DNA from: Epichloe hybrida
Taxonomy: Eukaryota; Ascomycota; Sordariomycetes; Hypocreales; Clavicipitaceae
Direction of reading: 5' to 3'
DNA length: 64,000 nt
Assembly (NCBI GenBank): GCA_019022495.1
Contig: JAFEKR010000004.1
Span: 620,001-684,000 of the forward strand
Of this stretch, positions 33,964 through 46,000 are shown piece by piece. The notes under the pieces are model-generated. The model saw only the letters and a list, made by a program, of their open reading frames with translations, did not search any database and was not told the origin of the DNA. A program made the translations under genes and the position numbers. How positions within the stretch are numbered: position 1 is the first letter of the stretch; every line of letters begins with the position of its first letter.

Positions 33964-35051
33964 TAGATGTCCCTACTTCTAAATGAAAGTGGCTCGCTGC
34001 ATTCTCATTATGGCTTGGGTATAATGAGTCTGACTGATTCGTCTGTTGTTGGGGTTTCGAAAGGGATGGGCGGCAAACGCAGGGCAAAAGCAATTCGAAC
34101 CTTTGAACAAGTCCGTACTCTGGGGCGCATTTCGCTATTCCCCCCAGATCCACGCCTAATAATGCCATAATAGTCCTTCGTAAGATTAGCCGGCAACTAG
34201 ATTTCGACACCTATGCACGCCATAATTACCATCCGCCCTCGCTATCGAGGGTTGAGAAAAGCAATATGTTGTCGAGTCACGAGTCAATGTTGTATTACCC
34301 AGCCACTCGTAATCTTGATTACTGACGCCGCTTCTATTGTGTTGCATTGCCGAGTTGCTGCTCCCAGGGAGCCTTGCTCCTGACCCGTCGCGTACATACA
34401 CGAATTACTTGCTGCATCGTCATTTTTTTTCAACCTGTTGTGAGAATGGTTGTGCAAGACTTGCTTGTTACCCGCCCAGGTAGGTGGAACATTCTGTCGC
34501 CTCTTGTGAGCAGACTGAAGGAGGCAAGTCCGTCGGCCTAGGATTATTGTCAGCACCGAGGTCACTGCAATTATTTTGGGGCGTGTTGGGGCAGCCAGCT
34601 CATGACTGTGTGCATTATCATGATGGGCAACAAAGGATTTGCTGCATTGAAGTGATGGTAGGGAGCTCGTGCAAAGTTTCTTCATGCTTGAGGGATAAAT
34701 TGAGAAAGCTTGACGAGCGCAAGTCGCCATGGTGGCTCTGCAAATCTTCGAATGGCTCTGGACTCTCTTCAGGAGCACCTTCCCTTTCATGAGGCTGGAC
34801 GCATTGGCGAAAAGTCTTCACAAGCGACAAGCACTGCGAACGGCAAGAGCTGGCAGTTGTCGCCAGATGCCAGCTGCAACTGCCTGACTCGTTCACCTGG
34901 CCACCTGACTGACGTCTTGTGAGCCCATGTTCCCCGGCTCAACGCTGATCGCACGATTCTACGACCGGTTATTCTTCTCTTGCCTTCATCCTAAGCGGCC
35001 AGGTGACTCTTTTCAAGCAGCCGTGTGGTGCATTATTTGCCAGGGTTCTCT

Positions 35052-35092
35052 CATCCATCCATCCATCCATCCATCCATCCATCCATCCATCT
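35052..35092. repeat. CATC tetranucleotide microsatellite
   Basis: About ten uninterrupted copies of CATC. Confidence 0.9.
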
Positions 35093-35774
35093 CATTTGAT
35101 TAATATATTAATGCTGCCACTGGTAAGCTGGAGCTGAACAGGACGACGCATGGCGACCTCCGGCATTATTTAGCGTGCATATCTAGCAGCAACTCCTCAG
35201 CTGCTTGGGTCACAGCACACGCATCGCAAAGGGCCAGTAGACCCCCGAATTAGGCATAGTGGCATGCTCTCATGCTCTGAAGCCCGGCCCCCTCCACACG
35301 CTCCTCGTCTCCTTCCTCCAAAAAAAAAAACGAGTCCTTCCCTATCACAAGCACCCAACGTCAACTTCGCCTTTGCATGCCGTGTGGCTGCCATGCCCGC
35401 AACCAGCTGGTGTCGTGCGGCGCTCTCTGATACGTACATCGCCAGGGACGCCACACCACAGTTGAGCCTTCATTCTCAACTTGCCAGCCTGGGTTAGATC
35501 TGCGACTTCCAAGCTGCCTATTGGACGACAATACCCGGATCTCTGTGGGACCCTCCGACAATGTTACTACACTAGGCTTGCCGCACTGCTGGGACTGGGT
35601 GGCCCGTGGAACAGGGATGATTCTGGTGCACTACATACATGTAGACCATTTGTTTTCCTGTTCCTCCAGCAGATGAATGGGTATGTATGAGCCCATTTTC
35701 TCTTCACCAGGTCTCTCCGCAGTGGCACCTCCGGGTCATTTGAAACCGGATGCAAGGTAACAGGAAAGAGTCGC

Positions 35775-35819
35775 CGTCAGTCCGTCAGTCCGTCAGTCCG
35801 TCGGTCCGTCGGTCCGTCA
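35775..35819. repeat. CGTCAGTC/CGTCGGTC tandem repeat
   Basis: An 8-bp unit repeated more than five times, with an A-to-G change at one position in the later copies. Confidence 0.85.
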
Positions 35820-38800
35820 CTCAACGCCCGCATCATCCTTCCCAACTATCGTTGGCCCGAGAATTTGTCGCAGCCCGTCACTAGATGAGGGCAGGGGTTT
35901 CACATCTGAGTATAAGGGAAAGTTCGTCATCAGATTCGGCACTCCTGACCCAGTAACGTGTAGCCAGCACAGTGTTACAACTGCAGCTCGTTCATGTAAA
36001 GGGAAACCAAAGTGAATCAGCCCGGCAACGACTTTGACTCTTATTAGGGAGTTTCACTCACGAGAGAGGGAGACGAAAACTCCACAAAGCCCCTCACGCG
36101 ACAAGGAATCAGCCCTCCTTGCTGCATGTGCAAGCAGGGCACATAGCCCTTTGACGGGAGGGGTGGAGGCCAGTGCAAAATCAAATTCAACCGGTGCCGA
36201 TTTTCAACACCATCGACGACATCGAGTAGAGATGTCTGATTTAGTGCTCCAACAAATCTGATTAAAGAGCGGCAGGCTTAAAAGCGTCCTCAGCTTGCCA
36301 CCACCACTACCCGCATTCGTACGACTCGCCGTTCCATCTATCATGATTTCCTGTGTGCCTGCCCGCAGAGTTGCTGGGATCAGTCCACTTATTATCAATA
36401 TGTCTCTGGAGTTCGTGCATGGGTCTCTGACATGGGCAATCGCTTCTTGCTCATGGCCTTCTCACACACACACATTACATTTATACATGCGCGACAGCCG
36501 CAGAATTCAAGTTGACAGCCTGTCTCCAAATCAATTTGATTTCCAACACTCCCTAGACCTTGCCAGAATGGAGAGTGACCAGCGGACCTGATCATTGGTC
36601 ATGACGGTTCGGTCAGTCGCAATTCTGGACATTGAATTGCCATGAATTCCTCAGTTTCACGACTTGTCTCTGGCTCCCAGCTCCAGCTTCGAGGCCCGTG
36701 GTCGCATTGTTGACCAAATTCGGTCACTTCAAATGGGGCGGGCAAGGCATGGCTCCACGCATAACCAAAGTCACCACCACCAATCAGCCAGGACTTGGCA
36801 CGATATGGCCAGTGGGTGTTTGGAAGGAAGACTTCTCCACCAACAATACAGCAATAATGTACTCCGTCTAACAATAATAAATTTGCATGCCCACATTGCG
36901 AAAGGCTGACAAGCCTCGCTTATCTCCCGGAAGGAACTGAAACTATTACTGAAACACGAAGGCCATTGTCATACATACCACGGGGGGCTTGCCGTTCCAG
37001 GGGGGACTTCCATGGAGTCGGGTCCGTCTGCATGAGGTCGGCAAAGGATGTTCCCTGCCAAAGGGACGTAGTCGCCAAAAAAAATATGTACTCTTCGTCT
37101 CGAACAAATAGCACGGCTGCCTAAAGCAGGCATCACCCTTGAAACAACATGGGACCGCCTGGCGAACAAATCCCTTGTATCTTTGGTAGATTGGGAGGAC
37201 TGTGTAACCAACCACTCACGGATACGGGCACTACATACGGAGTACGTACGGAGTACTTGGCCGATCTCTTCCGGCCATGTATGTACTTTGTATGATAACT
37301 ATTATCCGGAGACAGAGGGCATCAGGCTGATTTCTTGTCGTCCCAACACCTCGGTAACGCTGGCCACGTTTTTTCCCCCCCCCAATGTTCCTTGTTCCGG
37401 TTGGGCCGGGCCGGGATACTCAGCTCACGTGGCGGGTATCGAGATCTCTTCTGTCACAATCATCAAGTGGGTTATTTGGCTGGTGCAAACCAATTGATGT
37501 TGGTACTTTCGGCCCAAGAGCTGATTCGTCGACTTGTTAATGAGGGTTTGAAGGAGAAAAACGATGGCCATCACAAAGCAATCTACATACACCTGCCGAG
37601 ACCGTCCATGCCATATAATTGAGTTTACACTCTGTCGACGGTGTCAACAAGGCACTTTGCACCATGCATGGGTGGTTGCGATGCCTCCTTCCGGGTGCGC
37701 GCACACTCACACTTCCGGCGGGCGTTTGTCCGGGTGTGGCACCACTTCCGGAAGGACATGATGGAGAGGCGAGGGGTGAGGGGTGAGGGGTGAGTGAATG
37801 GTGACGGATCCGCTACATGTAGTTTTGTTCATGGCTGTTCCGACATTCGAAAACAAATTCTAGAAGCTGAGCCCACTTTCCCTTGTCCTTGGGGTTTTTT
37901 CTAACCCTGGATCTTTACCAAAAGTCGAGGCAAAGAAGGCCGATCAATCGTATCGGTCGCCAAATCTGAGGCCCAAGTATCAGGCACAGGCAGGTTGTCA
38001 CAGCTGCTGAGTGGTTTCGGTTGCTCATGTTCCGATGCTTGCGCGTCTAAACGAGTCGTGGTGGTGTCATCAGATTGAAGGTAATTCCAAAAAAAAAAAA
38101 AAAAAAAAAAAGGCCAGCTTAGGGTGTTTCCGATCCGGCGGCAGGTTGGGCCGCAAGAAGTAGCCAAAACTTTGGTCCGTTTCGACTTCAAGATTTCGCC
38201 ACTGAAACACCCAACCATCTCCGGCCCGATGTTTGTGTGAATGGAGGTCACGAGGTCATTTCACGTTCACGGGGACGGAGACGGCGCGCACCCAGAAACA
38301 TGTCATTAAATAGTTTCGGGCTTTTGACTCGGGAAGAGTCTTCATTTCTAACACGGCGCGCCCAAGCCGGGTCGGCTATCTCGGTAGGTGTCAACTCAAT
38401 TCAATGTCGAGCATCAAACTTGCAACCTCTGCCGCGGCGAGCCGGCACAGCTCTTTCTTTCGCGCCAGGGACAGACAGGCTGGTACACGGAATGGAAACG
38501 GATCGTTTTCATCGTCAACGCATTGGCTATCATATCGACCGATTCGGCGGCATGTTCTGCTGAACGCTCTTGCGAGGGAACCACGTCGACAGCGTGCACA
38601 TCATGTTCGTCCAGTATCGTGGAGTTGGAGCGTCGCAGCATCAAAAAAATGCAAGACCACAAGTATGAACTTGTTTCATCTTGTCTGCATCCCATACCAT
38701 TCCAAACGTCAGTCTGCATTCGTCAAAGCCCAAGCCGTAGATAAAACTGCATTGTGATTCCGCTTTCCCTTTTCCCCCGTTCGAAACAGAGATGACGCAT

Positions 38801-38830
38801 ATCAAAGCGTAGAATGGTCCAAACTCTAGT

Positions 38831-39248
38831 TCATGAGAATGGATGCCTTTTCGACTGGTTAGCAAACACTTCCTATCGTGAGGACGGCCTGCCCGGTCAC
38901 ACCCGTCCAGCACTTACAGCCATGAGGACACAGCATATGCTAATGTAAGGACTGAGCCGTTCTCCTATTCTCGCGCATTTCCAGAAAATGCCCATGACAC
39001 TACACATTTGTCAGTACGATCCGTTGCTCATGGCCATGATCTGGTCAGAGAAGCGCATCAGATTGCATCGTACCCGTTCTTATTCCGATCCATGATGCCG
39101 GGTGTGAAATGGTGGACGTATGCGCTCGTGCAAATGAGGAGGAGCAGAACGAGGAGGAGAGATCGGAAATTGAAGAGTGCGGACTGCGCACCGCGCACCT
39201 GATTAGCGATGCTTCGTGGAGAACAAGTTGAAGGGCATATTTTACCAT
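38831..39248 (-). CDS. KSH1: Kish protein (Ksh1/TMEM167), early secretory pathway
   Basis: Minus-strand exons: 39248-39246 (only the ATG), 39183-39074, 38999-38918, then the terminal exon 38854-38831. The spliced frame reads [19 protein letters not shown], then [20 protein letters not shown] and [13 protein letters not shown], which is the kish family sequence over nearly its whole length (about 70 aa, signal-anchor helix near the N-terminus, second hydrophobic helix near the end). Introns start GTAAAA, GTACGA and GTAAGT, and the first two have clear branch sites (GCTAATC, TACTGAC). The last intron is uncertain: read through, the protein would end MAVSAGRV at 38897; spliced it ends MASKRHPFS. 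Ksh1 is an essential small membrane protein of the yeast secretory pathway, at the Golgi. It is divergent from TAF13. It is missed by any frame-length search because no exon exceeds 110 nt. Confidence 0.88.
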
Positions 39249-39790
39249 TTCCTCTTTCTTTCTTTTTTCCTCCTTTTTCTTTGGCAATAGACTGGGCTGG
39301 GGCAGGGGACCGGGAAGGATGCAAGTCTGCACAAATGTGCAACGTCGCGATGACTGGACAATGGGCTCTCGCTGTCGTCGTAGCTCTCCCGGGTACCACC
39401 ACGTAGCTCCTGGGTTCTGGGCGGTGCGGAGGAGCAAAGATTTGCCGCGCCGCGCAGGCAGTGACGAGCCGCCCGTGTTGTCTCCTCCCTCCACCAACAA
39501 GACCCACCACAAAGCTCCTGCCAAACATTGAAATATCAAGAACTGCATGCCAGCATCACCACCTCTCAACCCGGGCACCGCCATCTCTGCTCACTACACT
39601 CGCTCACTCCATGCACAGCTCAATCGCAAAATCCCAACGACATCCACCCACGCTACCGTCCCAAGTCCCAAGTCTCCATCTCCGCATCGCATCGCATCGC
39701 ATCGCATCGCATCGCATCAGCACAGCATAGCACAGCATAGCACAGCACAGCACAGCACAGCAGCTCATCAACGTCGCAACACCCACCAAG
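39249..39790. promoter_or_regulatory. Divergent promoter KSH1/TAF13 with repeat-rich TAF13 leader
   Basis: A 542-bp gap between outward-facing starts. The TAF13 side ends in pentamer repeats (39682-39762), 28 nt before the ATG. Confidence 0.6.
39682..39762. repeat. GCATC and CACAG pentamer arrays in the TAF13 leader
   Basis: About seven GCATC units pass into an array of CACAGCATAG/CACAG units. Both periods are 5 bp, which suggests one array that diverged. It lies in the presumed 5' UTR. Confidence 0.85.
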
Positions 39791-40387
39791 ATGGAACCCC
39801 GAGCACGAGCCGGCAAGAATGTCGGCAAGATGAACTTTTCTCACAACGAGCGTACGTCCCCCATCCCTTCTCCCTTCTCCCTGCACCACCCGCACCACCC
39901 GTGAAGCATGTCACTCAAGCCTCTCCAACTACTAGTAGCCCAGCTGCTCTACGCCCACGGCGACGTGAAGAACCCTCTCCCCGAAACGATACGCGTCCTC
40001 GACGAGATCCTCACCGACTTCATGCAATCCATCGCCTTTGAAGCCACCCGCGCGGCGCACTACTCGGGCCGTCAAAAGATCAAGTACGAGGACTTTGAGT
40101 TTGCGTTTCGCAAGAACCCTGCTTTTCTGGGCAAGGTCCAGGAGGTGTTTGAGAAGCAAAAGGAGATCAAGAAGGCTCGTGAGATCCTCAGAGATGGCGA
40201 AGACGAGATCATGAAGGATGCGGCGGATGAGGAGAAGAAGAAGGAGAAGGAAGGGGTCGCTGGTGCTGGTGCTGGTGTCGGTGCCGGTGCCGGTGCCGGT
40301 GCTGCGGCAAAGAGGGCGGAGGAGGAGTTGGGTGAGGCGGATGATGATGCGGAGGCGGAGGCGGATGCGCTGGGGAAGAAAAGATGA
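39791..40387 (+). CDS. TAF13: TFIID subunit TAF13 (histone fold)
   Basis: Two exons, 39791-39851 and 39936-40387, give 170 aa. The phase-1 junction rebuilds FSHNELAQLLYAHGDVKNP. The histone fold follows: PLPETIRVLDEILTDFMQS, AFEATRAAHYSGRQKIKYED and FEFAFRKNPAFLGKVQEVF. TAF13 pairs with TAF11 in TFIID and contacts TBP; it acts in the nucleus at RNA polymerase II promoters. The C-terminus is long and low-complexity: a Lys/Glu helix, a Gly-Ala repeat (GAGAGVGAGAGAGAA) and an acidic end. The Gly-Ala stretch is encoded by a GGTGCTGGTGCC repeat and is likely variable between strains. The exon 2 frame is open further upstream with false starts in the intron. Confidence 0.93.
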
Positions 40388-41186
40388 TGGGTTGGAGAAA
40401 TATTCTTGTCTGGGATTAAAATTTGGTTGCATGGTGGCAGGTTGCATGGTCGTGGAACTGGCGTTTGGGATTGGAAACTTGGAGCTTTTGACATGGGAAT
40501 CATTTATTGATGCCATGGCTCTGGCGCTTGCATACAGCATTGCACTTTGTCACGAAATCATGATCAAGATTAAATCCATTCACCATCTGTCATCAGGCAG
40601 CACATGTGTGCTGTGAAGGCATTTCGATCAATATGATAACCCGGCACACAGATTACAGATTACAGATTAATGACAGAAAGCGCTGTTGGACCCACCGATT
40701 CGGGCGGATGGGGCCCCCTTTTTTGGCGGGTCCCACAGTGCGAGGCAAGGACCCCTCTGAAGTAGAGTGTACCTCTCAAGAGGCGCGGCCCCACGCAACC
40801 TGGCCCCCATGGGTCGAATGCGTGCATGACCAAGTACTGTGCCTTTTTCTTGTTCGGGCGGACGCCGAGCCTTGATTAGTTCTCTTCCATCTCGGAATCT
40901 TAACACGGGTCGTCGGCCTCGACAACTTCGAGATGCACACACACGGAGCTCGAGAAGCCTGGAGGACGACCTTAAAAGTCGGTCGCTCCGCCTTAAGTTG
41001 TCACTTCTTTGCTGCAATTCCTAACACTCCTCTCTATCCGCCTCAGCGTCGCTAGTCGCCAGCACCTACACTTGTTTCTCCTTTCAGAGTTTTGTTATGG
41101 CATCGCTCGTTCCTCTTTAACGTCAGAAAGACAGATACTCCGCTCATCATACGGATTTCCTTTGAAGGTTCAGCGAACGGGAAAAC
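40388..41186. other. Spacer between TAF13 and the DUF3435 remnant
   Basis: The TAF13 3' flank, then about 500 bp of normal-GC sequence with no gene recognised. This is the last ordinary sequence before the transposon-rich block. Confidence 0.4.
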
Positions 41187-42225
41187 GAAAGGCATACGAT
41201 CAACAAGCCAAGGCCCCTTGATGCTAAGCAGCGTGCAGTCCTCCGTGGGCAGCTGCAGGACGTACACTTCCTCAGACCAGATCACGCCGACGGGACGAAG
41301 ATCAACATCGCGCGTATACTGAGGAAATGGAAGTTGTACGGAGCATAACAAATCATTAAAGGCTTTCATGTGCTGACAAGCATTCAGATACTGCAATGCT
41401 ACTGAGTCCGGCCACTGGGTGGAAGTGATCCGACGACTTGATCGGCCGATGGCGATGGACTTTCTCGACCATCTCTATGAGAGGTGGAAGATTAAATCTG
41501 AGGGCACGTCATGGGAGTATTGGCGGCAGTTCAAACAGCTATACAGCAGTGTGACAGGCTAGCATTTCGACAGGAACCACAATAGGGAAGTTCAAAAGGT
41601 GCGCTCTGGATTAAGGGCCTGTCTCGTCGTTGCATCTACTGACATGAGCAACCCTGCAGTGGCACGATACTGTTCTGGTTCCGAAATGGGGACTCCGCCC
41701 CCCTAATATTGATGGGAAGGCAGTCCTTGGCACTAATGACCTGCTGGTTCTGCAGACCTTTAATATAGTCTATAATGACGGCATCTTTCCCTCTAAGCGA
41801 TATCAGATTTAGCTATCAGGCTACTACCTCCTTCTTGCCTTTACTAGGGCGCGACCCGCAGAGATCATGAATAATGAAAAGAGGCGACTAAAGGATAGGA
41901 CATGGGAGGAGCTCTATGGCACAAAGGTTATTAGGGCTGAGGACTCCCGCTAGTCTGTTAATGAAGATGCCCGCTTGCTTGAAGCCATGCTCTGCCAAGA
42001 GACCGTTTATCGCGGACGACCAAAAGCGCTTTGCTATAAAGATATCCTTTTATTAATTATGCGCTATCCCAAAACCAGTCACAATATTCCGACCATGGCC
42101 ATTAAGTTTATCTACCACAAAGGAGTGGATAGAAAGCCTAAGCCATCTGTATTTACCTTGCTTGACCGCACGAGCGGTTGACTAACGTATTAATAGGACT
42201 ATTTTCTTCTTTGCTAGTATAAGAA
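41187..42225 (+). pseudogene. DUF3435/FluG-domain gene (putative tyrosine recombinase), 5' part, broken
   Basis: Decayed coding sequence: an exon to 41335, intron 41336-41387, exon 41388-41598, intron 41599-41659, exon 41660 onward. It reads NIARILRKWKL, then HWVEVIRRLDRPMAMDFLDH, SEGTSWEYWRQFKQLYSSVT, WHDTVLVPKWGLRPPNIDG, RGRPKALCYKDILLLI and MAIKFIYHKGVDRKPKPS. This is the run of blocks seen in fungal proteins annotated 'FluG domain' (DUF3435, PF11917), the family that includes Starship captain recombinases. In-frame stops at 41560 (TAG), 41810 (TAG), 41951 (TAG) and 42179 (TGA) disable it; the three TAGs are consistent with RIP of CAG. The last intron before the insertion is not resolved and the start codon was not found. 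A gypsy element interrupts the frame at 42226. Family assignment is from memory of conserved blocks; catalytic residues were not verified. Confidence 0.68.
42221..42225 (+). repeat. Left AAGAA target-site duplication of the gypsy element
   Basis: AAGAA directly precedes the 5' LTR and recurs at 63964-63968, directly after the 3' LTR. Confidence 0.92.
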
Positions 42226-42492
42226 TGTCAGGAGCACGGAGGCTAGGGAGTCGCGGACAGGACGGTCATATAATAAAGCCCTCAGGTAAGCCTTAGCCTA
42301 CGCAGGTAACTAAGTAGCTACTAGATAGCTATGTGCATGTAGTAAGGTATTTAGATAAGGACTACTTATAAAAGATGTAAAAGGCTAGAGTTTAAGACCT
42401 TTATATACTTACCCCTAAGTAGTAGCTCTCTAGTTATAACTAAGAACCTTAGCCTTTACTTTATTTATATCTTCTTAAATATAGTTATAATA
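42226..42492 (+). repeat. Gypsy 5' LTR
   Basis: Begins TGTCAGGAGCACGGAGG; the outer half is little mutated and the inner end (ATAGTTATAATA) is RIP-converted from the CAGTCATGACA still readable in the 3' LTR. Confidence 0.92.
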
Positions 42493-42724
42493 AGTTAAAC
42501 TCTTAAACCCTTTAGGGAAAATAAACTATTAGCTAGATTTAAATATAAAAGAGCTATAGAATATTTACCTAAAATATACCTATACTACCTAGTAAGAAAG
42601 CCCTAACTTTATAGTGCCTAAGTAGTAACTAAAATACCTTAACTATAGAATATAAAAGGGTATAGTAAATATTACCTAACTAATATAGTAATACTAAATC
42701 TAGTAATAATAATAATCTAGATAA
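42493..42724 (+). other. Gypsy internal sequence upstream of copia A
   Basis: AT-rich 5' leader of the gypsy element; no coding sequence is readable. It ends at the GATAA (42720-42724) duplicated by copia A. Confidence 0.6.
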
Positions 42725-42981
42725 TGTTGGATGCACCAAGGTCCTGCGCAGGTAATAAATCCCGTATGATTTGAAGTCAATGATAGTTAGTTAGCTAGCT
42801 AGGAAAGAGGGAGAAGAGAGGGAAAGTCTAGATGCTAGAAAAGTAGGCGAAATCCGTATATAAGGCATAAAAGGGGGTGGCGAATTAATGCAGCTAATCG
42901 TATCGCGTGCATCGCGCTAGACCTACAATTAGTCCGGTCTTTAGCTATAATTAAACTAATAAAGATCCGAAGGAATTAACA
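42725..42981 (-). repeat. Copia A left LTR (3' LTR in element orientation)
   Basis: Bounded TGTT...AACA; it differs from the right copy by transitions only where compared. Confidence 0.9.
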
Positions 42982-43099
42982 CTAGTAATCTCTCTTTTTC
43001 CTTCGTGGCTAAAGAGCTTAAAAACGTAATAAAAATTAGATTAAAGGAAAGTATACACTAGTGGATTCCTTAATAGGAATCCGCTGCTCTAATTAGCTA

Positions 43100-46000
43100 T
43101 TGTAGCATTAGTTAATTAAATTAATCTATTACTCCTTGCCTAAGCTCCTGTTTCCTAATATCGCAGGTCTCTTTACCTATCCTTTAACATAAATTATTAA
43201 TTCGTTTAAATTAATTAAAGAGGAAAGTAATAAATTTAGTAATGCTTTTATTATTACATCTGCTAGATTATTGTTACTATTAATTCACCTAACTTCGTAG
43301 ATCTTATGCCTTTTATATAATTAATAAAGAGCTATAATATTAATTATTAGTCTTTTCTCCTTTATGGTTCCTAGCTTCATAAGACATTTATATAATGAAA
43401 AAGAATTAGTATAGAGAATCATAGGAATTCAAGGCATCTTTAATTAATCCGTGATTTAATATAGAGTTATGGAAATTACGTAGGCAATGTCTACGCCTTA
43501 AACCATACTATATAACTTAGAGGTAAGCGCGCTACAAGTAACTCTCTTGCTCTTTGTTAAGCTATATGTAATAATATTACCTTTTATAATAAAGGTATTA
43601 TTATCTTGCATTATCTTGTTGCTAATCACAATTACGTATCTAATCTGTAAGCTTAAATCCTTGTTATTAGTAAGCAATCTATTTACGAATATAAAGAGCT
43701 TTGCCTCCTTAAGGACTAAAGAAATATATTATAGTCCGCGCTATTAGTTCTTAATCTGCTATTTAAGGCGTTTGTTAAGACATGTAATATCTTTTGTAGA
43801 GGGCTCTTGGTGTTAAGCTATAATTAAAAGGTTATATAAAGCCTCTGGTTAATATATAGTTGCGATGTAGCTTCCTTATGCTTGTTACTCCATATAATCT
43901 TGCTTTACTATTAAGGATTAAGGATTGACTTCCTTAATCTTCTAACTCTAACCTTTCTAGGTTAAGATTAGCGAATTATTAGTGTTCTAGGTTAAGATAT
44001 AGCTATTAAAGATGAGAGGGTTCTTAGTGGTTAAGCATTGCTTTTCTTTAGCTATGAAATTAGCCTTCTAGAGCTCTTTCTCTTCTTTTTAGAAGAAGTT
44101 ATTATTACTTAGGCCTAATATATCATTGGTTTACATTCTAACGATGCTAAAGAGATTCTTATTATTCGGGGCTGTGATTAATAAGCAGGGATTATAGGTT
44201 AAGGTTGTTATATTAAGGTTATCCCTATAGTAACGGAAGTACATTGCCTACTAGTAGGTTCTAGCCTCTGCGATCCTATAAAGAGGTCTAATTAATTTAA
44301 TTATAGTCCCTTCTAGAAAGAGATATATAATTTGCTTTAGCAATCTCACGATAATTAGCCTTGTTAGCACTATGTGCGATTGAGTGTAAGCTTGTGTAAT
44401 ATCGCGAATCTAAAGGTAAATACCTCTTTTTCTCAATAATAAAGCAATAGCTACGATAAGTTATTGGCTTGCTTATTATATTGTTAGCGATTATATTAGG
44501 ATAAATTCCTTTCCTTTGTTATTATAGCCTTATATAACGAGACGAGATTTCTTGTATAGCGAATCTATTCCTTTGCCTTTGATCTCTCTGACTATACGAG
44601 AATTAAAGATTCTGTGACCTCCGTGCTTCGCTAGGTTAAACTTGACGAATTTAAACACATTACGAGCTTATAGAGCGTTAATCTTAGCTTAATTAGACTA
44701 CTTAAAGGGTTTTCCTAGGGTTATAATCCTTCCTTCTTAGCGGAGCTAAAGGGCGAGGTTCTAATTAGCCTCTTCCTTTACTATGAGAAATACTATGCTT
44801 AGTATCTCTCTAGTTATAATCTCTTAAATAAAGGCCTCCTCTTAATCTTTATTTATAAGTACATAGAGCTAAACTAGGCTAATATCCTTCTTAGGGCTAT
44901 AAGGTCTTCTTTTCCTTACTTTTATTCCTTTAGGGCGTGGTAATAAGTCTTTAACTTAACGGCTTCCCCTTAGGGCCTTTTAGGCTTTATAAGCCTCTTT
45001 ATTAGACTCTCCTACACTTATAAATTACACTGTGAGGGCCTTTCTTAGTCTCCCTTGCTTTCTCTTAGCTAGTGCCTATGGTTTTTTACCTTCTTCTATT
45101 AGAGGATCTCTTTTATTAGTAGTAGTTAGTTATGCAGCTCCTTCTTTCTCTATGTTGCTTAGCTATTACTCTAGCGGATTATAGGGCTTTATCTCCTGCT
45201 ACTCTAGTCCCTCTGTAATACATAGGTCTTTGTGATAAGGCTTTACTACTATAGAGTGGAATTTTACTAGGCTATAGGGCATGTTAATAGTATAGGTCTC
45301 TTTATTAGTAGTAAGTAGCTTATAAGGGCTATGCTAGCTACCCTTCTCTCTTTATACATGTATATTAGCCTATAGGGGTAGCTGATATATAGGTGCTATA
45401 TTAGGGCTGTTCCGGGCTCTAAGGGTATTATAGACCTGCTATAAAGCTAGAAGATATTAGACTTTGTCTGTTGCCTTGCGAATTACCTTAGTATATTAAA
45501 TAATAGAGATACTTAGCAGCGACTTGTCTGTTATCTATAGGTAGCCTCTAAAGACTAGTATGGTTAGGATAATACTATTTAGGCTTATAGAGTTGTTAAT
45601 AGCCTTAATAGCTATTTAGAGGTATTGCTCTAGCGCGAGATCCGTTCTAATTAAGTCTATAATAATATTATAGGCTTGGCGTAGAGGTCTGTGGTATCTC
45701 TTAACCTTTCTAATGCTATTATAAGCTTTGATTAGTATCTCACTAGTTTTAATTAATATTAATTAAGTATAATGTCTAAACTTAGTGGAAGCGAAGTTAT
45801 TACTAGTATTATGAATAATCCAATCTAGAGGTCCGAGATAGGTATTAATCTAACATTCGCGGATTATATCCTAGATGTCTTAGGCCTTCTGCTTCTTTGG
45901 ATTAAGGAATTAGGCTGCCTAGAATAATATTGCTAAATCAATAATATGAAGCACTAGTCGGCCATCGATTTGCATGATATTAACAATGATCTCGTAGTTG

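Larger units (their letters stand above)
33964..38830. other. Gene-poor region right of the MITE
   Basis: About 4.9 kb with no recognisable gene. Contents seen: CATC and CGTCAGTC tandem repeats (separate entries), paired TACGGAGTAC motifs at 37235-37257, a C run (37375-37383), a GAGGGGT repeat (37773-37793), and an A run (38089-38110). A minus-strand frame at 37901-38060 has protein-like composition (PLSSCDNLPVPDTWASDLAT) but cannot be tied to a family or a start. The right end is KSH1 3' flank. Confidence 0.4.

Noticed and set aside
34050..34105. GGTTCGAATTGC on the minus strand, resembling a tRNA B box.
   Set aside because: No A box or cloverleaf could be built upstream. No tRNA gene was found anywhere in the window.
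37901..38251. Minus-strand frame of 116 codons with ordinary composition near its end.
   Set aside because: It reads through an A/T homopolymer as a Phe run and matches no family. Kept only as a note in the spacer entry.
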